Positions 60,684 to 64,000 of a DNA stretch of 64,000 bases are shown in pieces; positions within the stretch are counted from its first letter, which is position 1; every line of letters starts with the position of its first letter. The position numbers were made by a program, and so were the translations under genes. The stretch spans positions 248,001 to 312,000 of the forward strand of contig NZ_BMTS01000008.1 in assembly GCF_014649795.1 (NCBI RefSeq), in the 5' to 3' direction. Under the pieces are notes generated by a model that was not told the origin of the DNA, did no database searches, and worked only from the letters and a program-made list of their open reading frames with translations. This DNA is from Streptomyces melanogenes. Its GTDB lineage: Bacteria; Actinomycetota; Actinomycetes; Streptomycetales; Streptomycetaceae.

Positions 60684-60692
60684 GGGGGGCCG

Positions 60693-61505
60693 ATGCCGCG
60701 TACCGCACGCCAGTACTGGGCCGGCCTCCAGGGCCGTACCGCGCTGAACTTCAACTGGGGCATCATCGACCACGACTCGACGGTCGTGGTCACGGTGTCC
60801 GAGTACAGCGTCGACCCCAACGACCTCAAGCACAGCCCCCGGTTCGTGGGCGCGGCGCCGGTGCGGGTCAGCAACATCAGCCCGCACTCCCCGCCGTACG
60901 ACCCCAACCACGGGGTGACCTTCGTGGTCACCGTCGACTGGGGCGCGCCGCTGCACATCGTCACCGACATCACGGTCCTGGACGACAAGCCGGTCTACCG
61001 GCTGTGGGACGGCGGCCGCCTCGCCTTCGCGATGCAGGCGCAGCAGCAGACCAACTGGTGCTGGGCGGCCGTGTCGACCAGCATCGCGCTCTTCTACAAC
61101 GCGGGCAGCACCTGGACGCAGTGCGCGGTGGCCAACTCGCAGACCGGGCGCACCGACTGCTGCGGCGGCGGGGCGAGCGGGGCGGGCTGCAACTCGCAGC
61201 AGCCGCTGGACAATCCGCTGAGGATCGTCGGCCACCTCGACCGGATGGTCGGCAACCGGGTGGACTTCGCGACCGTCGAGTCCGAGATCAAGGCGGGCCG
61301 CCCGCTGTGCGTGCGGATCGGCTGGTCGACGGGCGGCGGGCACTTCCTGACCGCGATGGGCGTGGACGCGCCGCTGAGCGGCTCGGACGCGATCGTGGCC
61401 GTCGACGACCCGATCTACGGCCGCTCCGACCAGGTCTACAACACGCTCGCGACCAACTACCAGGGCAGTGGAACCTGGACCCACAGCTACTACACCCGGG
61501 CATAG
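60693..61505 (+). CDS. Papain-like cysteine peptidase with N-terminal beta-rich domain
   Basis: This 270-aa protein has residues 1-97 as the duplicated beta-rich domain and 105-270 as a papain-like (C39/C70-like) peptidase. The oxyanion Gln and nucleophile are in QAQQQTNWCWAAVSTSIALF (Cys123), the histidine in STGGGHFLTAMGVD (His217) and the third residue in IVAVDDPIYG (Asp238 or Asp239). Extra cysteines at TDCCGGG may form a disulfide or metal site. There is no signal peptide, so the site of action is unclear: cytoplasmic, or exported by another route. It is the middle gene of a tight three-gene operon. Confidence 0.85.
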   Translation: MPRTARQYWAGLQGRTALNFNWGIIDHDSTVVVTVSEYSVDPNDLKHSPRFVGAAPVRVSNISPHSPPYDPNHGVTFVVTVDWGAPLHIVTDITVLDDKPVYRLWDGGRLAFAMQAQQQTNWCWAAVSTSIALFYNAGSTWTQCAVANSQTGRTDCCGGGASGAGCNSQQPLDNPLRIVGHLDRMVGNRVDFATVESEIKAGRPLCVRIGWSTGGGHFLTAMGVDAPLSGSDAIVAVDDPIYGRSDQVYNTLATNYQGSGTWTHSYYTRA

Positions 61506-61514
61506 GGACGGACC

Positions 61515-62093
61515 ATGGCGCTTCAAGTACCGCAGCCACCCCAGGAGTCGCGCTCGGCCGCCGAGGCCGGGGTCGAGCTCCTCGCGGGCCTCGGCCGGGT
61601 CCGCACCGCGACACTGCTGCCCGCCACGGCCGACGAGCTCCGGCTGGCGCATCCGCTCCAGATGTACGTGATCGGGCTCGGCGATCTGCCGGGCGGCCTG
61701 GACCGGGCCCGGCCGGTCGCCTGGCGCTATCTCGTCCAGCACGACTCGGGGCCGGTGGCGCTCGCCGAGACGGTACGGGACGAGGCGGGCGGCCATGTCT
61801 TCAGCCAGCTCAACTACGGTCCGTTTGTGGCCGGGACGGCGGCAGCGCTGGCGGCCGCCGGGCGTGAGCCGGGCGACGCGGAGGTGCGGCTGCTGCACCT
61901 GCCGGCCGTCCATCTGATCGCCGTCTGGCTGCACTCGCCCGGCTCGGACTCCTTGGTCCCGGCGGCCCCGGCCCCGCCGGACGTCGAGGCGAACCGCTCG
62001 TACCCGGCGGCCGAACTCTTCGCGCTGCTGGCCCGGAACGCGCCGCAGGACGTGCTGCCGCCGGAGGCGGAGGACGACCGGGGCGGCGGCTGA
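61515..62093 (+). CDS. Hypothetical partner protein of the cysteine peptidase operon
   Basis: This 192-aa protein is not recognised. It has a helical start (PQESRSAAEAGVELLAGLGR), a core VIGLGDLPGGLDRARPVAWRYLV, LAETVRDEAGGHVFSQLNYGPF and VRLLHLPAVHLIAVWLHSPG, and an acidic, Pro-rich tail. There is no membrane segment or signal peptide. It starts 9 bp after the peptidase stop, so co-expression is almost certain. It could be a substrate, an inhibitor or an immunity-like factor, but the sequence does not decide. Confidence 0.8.
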   Translation: MALQVPQPPQESRSAAEAGVELLAGLGRVRTATLLPATADELRLAHPLQMYVIGLGDLPGGLDRARPVAWRYLVQHDSGPVALAETVRDEAGGHVFSQLNYGPFVAGTAAALAAAGREPGDAEVRLLHLPAVHLIAVWLHSPGSDSLVPAAPAPPDVEANRSYPAAELFALLARNAPQDVLPPEAEDDRGGG

Positions 62094-62107
62094 CGCGGGT
62101 CGCGCTC

Positions 62108-62134
62108 GTGAGCCCCCGGCCGCCGGGGGCTCAC
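62108..62134. terminator. Bidirectional hairpin between the peptidase operon and the USP gene
   Basis: GTGAGCCCCCGG at 62108-62119 pairs perfectly with CCGGGGGCTCAC at 62123-62134 with a 3-nt loop. The right arm includes the stop codon of the convergent universal stress protein gene. Confidence 0.8.
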
Positions 62135-62643
62135 ACCCGCAGCGCGAAGTCCTGTGCCGTCGCCCGGCGCAGCTCCCGGGCCGCACCCCTGGGGGCGCGC
62201 GGCGCCGGCACGGTCAGCAGCGGGCACTCCGCGTGCCGCAGCACGTACCGCCGCGCCCGGGTCCGCCAGGCGCCCATGCGGGCGCCCACCACCAGCAGGT
62301 CGTCCGGCCTGTGCGCGACCGTGCACAGCGCGGGCCCCGGCCGCCCGCGCACCGCCGCCTTGCGGACCTCGACGCCCGGCGGCAGCCCGCCGAACGCGTC
62401 CGCGAAGGCCGCGTCCAGGCGCTGCCTGGCGTCCTGCTCCCAGTGCGCCGCCCACGCCCGGTCGGGGTGGCGCAGATACAGGTACTCGCCCTCGGGCGGC
62501 TCCCACGCGATCACCGCGACCAGTCTGCGGCCGCTGCGCCGCGCCTCCTGGGCGGCCGCGCGCAGGGCGGCCAGGCTGCCGAGCGAGCCGCTCACGCCCA
62601 CGACCACCCGTCCGGGGCCCGGCCTGCCGTGCCGCGCGTTCAT
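62131..62643 (-). CDS. Universal stress protein family protein
   Basis: This 170-aa single USP domain starts RVVVGVSGSLGSLAALRAAAQEA and has the C-terminal nucleotide-binding-like segment DDLLVVGARMGAWRTRARRYVLRHAECPLLTV. This corresponds to the usual G-x2-G-x9-G(S/T) motif in altered form (the second Gly and the Ser are changed), so ATP binding may be weak. ATG at 62643 overlaps the stop of the small upstream ORF by 4 bp. Confidence 0.85.
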   Translation of the reverse strand: MNARHGRPGPGRVVVGVSGSLGSLAALRAAAQEARRSGRRLVAVIAWEPPEGEYLYLRHPDRAWAAHWEQDARQRLDAAFADAFGGLPPGVEVRKAAVRGRPGPALCTVAHRPDDLLVVGARMGAWRTRARRYVLRHAECPLLTVPAPRAPRGAARELRRATAQDFALRV

Positions 62644-62780
62644 CTGCCCCGCCCCTTCCACGGCCGAAGGGCCCACAGCCGACCGAGCGAGAGGGGCCTT
62701 TGCCCCTCCTCGTGGCGCCGCTGCATCTCCCGCTCGAACCGGTCCGTCACCGTGCCCGTGACCGTCGCCTCGCCCTGCAT
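62640..62780 (-). CDS. Small ORF (46 aa) translationally coupled to the USP gene
   Basis: ATG at 62780 opens a 46-codon frame reading MQGEATVTGTVTDRFEREMQ and ending in the basic LWALRPWKGRGR. Its stop overlaps the USP start (ATGA), the same coupling used by real operons in this window. It is highly charged, with no membrane segment. The family is unknown. It could be a genuine small protein or only a leader ORF that controls USP translation. Confidence 0.55.
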   Translation of the reverse strand: MQGEATVTGTVTDRFEREMQRRHEEGQRPLSLGRLWALRPWKGRGR

Positions 62781-62842
62781 GGTTCTCGCCCTTTCCGGCC
62801 GTTCCAGACCAATGCGCTGACACCTCCGGATTCTGTAGGGTG

Positions 62843-62866
62843 ATTGGCCTGGACAGCAGGGCCAAT
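62843..62866. promoter_or_regulatory. Inverted repeat upstream of the MocR-type gene
   Basis: ATTGGCC at 62843-62849 and GGCCAAT at 62860-62866 are perfect 7-bp arms with a 10-bp spacer, 14 bp before the MocR start. A -10-like TAGGGT lies just upstream at 62836-62841. This suits autoregulation by the MocR protein. Confidence 0.5.
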
Positions 62867-62880
62867 CCACGGGAGTTGGT

Positions 62881-64000
62881 ATGGCAGGGATGGGAACGGT
62901 CCACTCCTTGGGCGGGGTGGCCGACAGCAGCCGGACCCTGGGCAGCCGCCAGCTGGCCACGCTGGTCGCCGCCACCGCCGGGGAGCGCCCCGGCTATCGC
63001 GCGCTCGCCCAGGGCGTCCGAACGCTCCTGTTGGACGGGCGCATTCCGCTGCACACGAGGCTGCCCGCCGAGCGGGAGCTGGCCGGGGCGCTCTCAGTGA
63101 GCCGGGCCACCGTGACGGCCGCGTACGACCTGCTGCGCGAGGGCGGGTACGCGGTGAGCCGTCGGGGCGCGGGCACCTGGACCGAGCTGCCGGCCGGCCG
63201 GCGCCCGGCCAATGTGGCCAGCTTTCCGGACGGGGCGGACACCATCGACCTGGCGATGGCGGCGCCCGCCGCGCCGGAGGCCGAGTACGCCGAGGCGCTG
63301 GCGCTCGCCGGTGCGCGGCTGACCGGCCATCTGCGCACCCCCGGCTACCACCCGCTGGGCCTGCCCGAGCTGCGCGCGGCCGTCGCCGAGCGGTACACGC
63401 GGCGGGGGCTGCCGACGCTCCCCGACCAGATCCTCGTCACCACGGGTGCCCAGCAGGCCCTCTCCCTGGTGATGGGGCTCCTCGCCCGCCCCGGCGACCG
63501 CGTCCTGGTCGAGAGTCCGTCGTACGCGAACGGTCTGGACGCGATCCGGTACGCCGGGCTGCGCATGACGCCGGTGCCGGTGACGGACGACGGCTGGGAC
63601 GGCGAGCTGATGGAGTGCGCACTGCGGCAGACCGCGCCCCGGCTCGCGTATCTGATCCCGGACTTCCACAATCCGACCGGCGCGCTGATGGGGCCGGAGC
63701 AGCGCGCCCGGCTACTGCGGTCGGCGCGCGCCACCGGCACCTGGCTGCTGGTCGACGAGACGATGGCGGAGATGGCGCTGGACGTCCCGGCGCCCGCCCC
63801 GCTCGCCTCGCTGGCGCGCCACGGCGAGGGGGAGCAGGTGGTGACGGTCGGCTCGCTGAGCAAAACGCACTGGGGCGGGCTGCGGATCGGGTGGGTGCGG
63901 GCGAGTTCGCGGCTGATCACCGAGCTGGCGGCCACCCGGATCCACCGGGACATGGCGTCCTCGGTGCTGGACCAGCTGGTGGCGATCGAGCTGCTGCCGG
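62881..64000 (+). CDS. MocR-type GntR/aminotransferase regulator (3' end beyond window)
   Basis: The visible 373 codons encode an N-terminal GntR-type HTH (YRALAQGVRTLLLDGRIPLHTR, LAGALSVSRATVTAAYDLLREG) linked to a fold-type I aminotransferase-like domain. The PLP lysine is Lys328 in VGSLSKTHWGGLRIGW, with ligand contacts in DFHNPTGALM and LLVDETMAEM. MocR proteins use PLP or a PLP-amino acid adduct as effector. It is divergent from the small ORF/USP pair. The C-terminal part, with the usual Arg, lies past 64000. Confidence 0.93.
   Translation, partial: MAGMGTVHSLGGVADSSRTLGSRQLATLVAATAGERPGYRALAQGVRTLLLDGRIPLHTRLPAERELAGALSVSRATVTAAYDLLREGGYAVSRRGAGTWTELPAGRRPANVASFPDGADTIDLAMAAPAAPEAEYAEALALAGARLTGHLRTPGYHPLGLPELRAAVAERYTRRGLPTLPDQILVTTGAQQALSLVMGLLARPGDRVLVESPSYANGLDAIRYAGLRMTPVPVTDDGWDGELMECALRQTAPRLAYLIPDFHNPTGALMGPEQRARLLRSARATGTWLLVDETMAEMALDVPAPAPLASLARHGEGEQVVTVGSLSKTHWGGLRIGWVRASSRLITELAATRIHRDMASSVLDQLVAIELLP

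Noticed and set aside
60357..61505. The two genes as a single gene split by frameshift
   Set aside because: Each has its own start, and the first ends in a clean stop with a ribosome-binding site before the second. The second repeats the domain rather than continuing it.

Overview
The window looks like chromosomal DNA of a Streptomyces species or a close relative. It is very GC-rich, codon third positions are almost always G or C, GTG starts are common, and many genes overlap by 4 bp (ATGA or GTGA). The gene content is typical of the genus: the allR-allB-alc cluster, a gluABCD-type importer, a FemX-like ligase with MurJ, several cytochromes P450 and NarL-type two-component systems. I see no rRNA, tRNA, CRISPR array, insertion sequence or prophage.

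Layout. 1-504 is the 5' part of an Ada-type DNA repair protein. 577-905 is a composite inverted array of a short interspersed repeat. 923-6935 holds a macrodomain protein coupled to an FAD oxidoreductase, an inositol-monophosphatase-family enzyme, a gamma-glutamyltransferase-family protein and a lipoate ligase with reversed domain order. 7064-13901 is a leftward pyrimidine/hydantoin catabolic operon: NCS1 permease, LLM oxidoreductase, dihydropyrimidinase, class III aminotransferase, N-carbamoyl hydrolase and a HAD phosphatase. 13948-25496 is mixed: a hypothetical protein, an alginate-lyase-like lipoprotein, an XRE regulator bracketed by inverted repeats, HxlR and thiolase, methionine aminopeptidase, a secreted DUF4360 protein, a GH75 chitosanase, a gamma-glutamyltranspeptidase, an unknown membrane-anchored protein and a P450.

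25548-32550 is an envelope neighbourhood: a two-component system with a lipoprotein, MurJ, a FemX-like ligase and an L,D-transpeptidase, followed by what looks like a decayed gene. 32814-36004 is gluABCD. 36131-39456 holds exonuclease III, a metallo-hydrolase and an enol-lactonase/decarboxylase fusion whose nucleophile serine appears to be missing. 39522-47451 is a sugar or inositol uptake and catabolism locus controlled by a GntR/HutC regulator; it has two tandem binding-protein paralogs, one permease, one ATPase, a ROK kinase and a divergent inositol-dehydrogenase-like gene. 47455-52673 has two paralogous P450s and a two-component system. 52921-56466 is the allantoin locus. 56611-60272 is a MacB/FtsX-type ABC pair divergent from a two-component system. 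60357-62093 is a three-gene operon around a papain-like cysteine peptidase, the least understood unit here. The window ends with a universal stress protein, a small coupled ORF and the start of a MocR regulator.

Regulatory links. A 17-bp palindrome upstream of allB recurs with 3 mismatches upstream of the HAD gene at the head of the pyrimidine operon, which suggests one regulator (probably AllR) at both loci. A 19-bp element covering the -35 box is shared (15/19) by the two promoters on either side of the GntR gene. A short repeat family with two subtypes sits in several gene-end regions and brackets the small XRE gene in inverted orientation.
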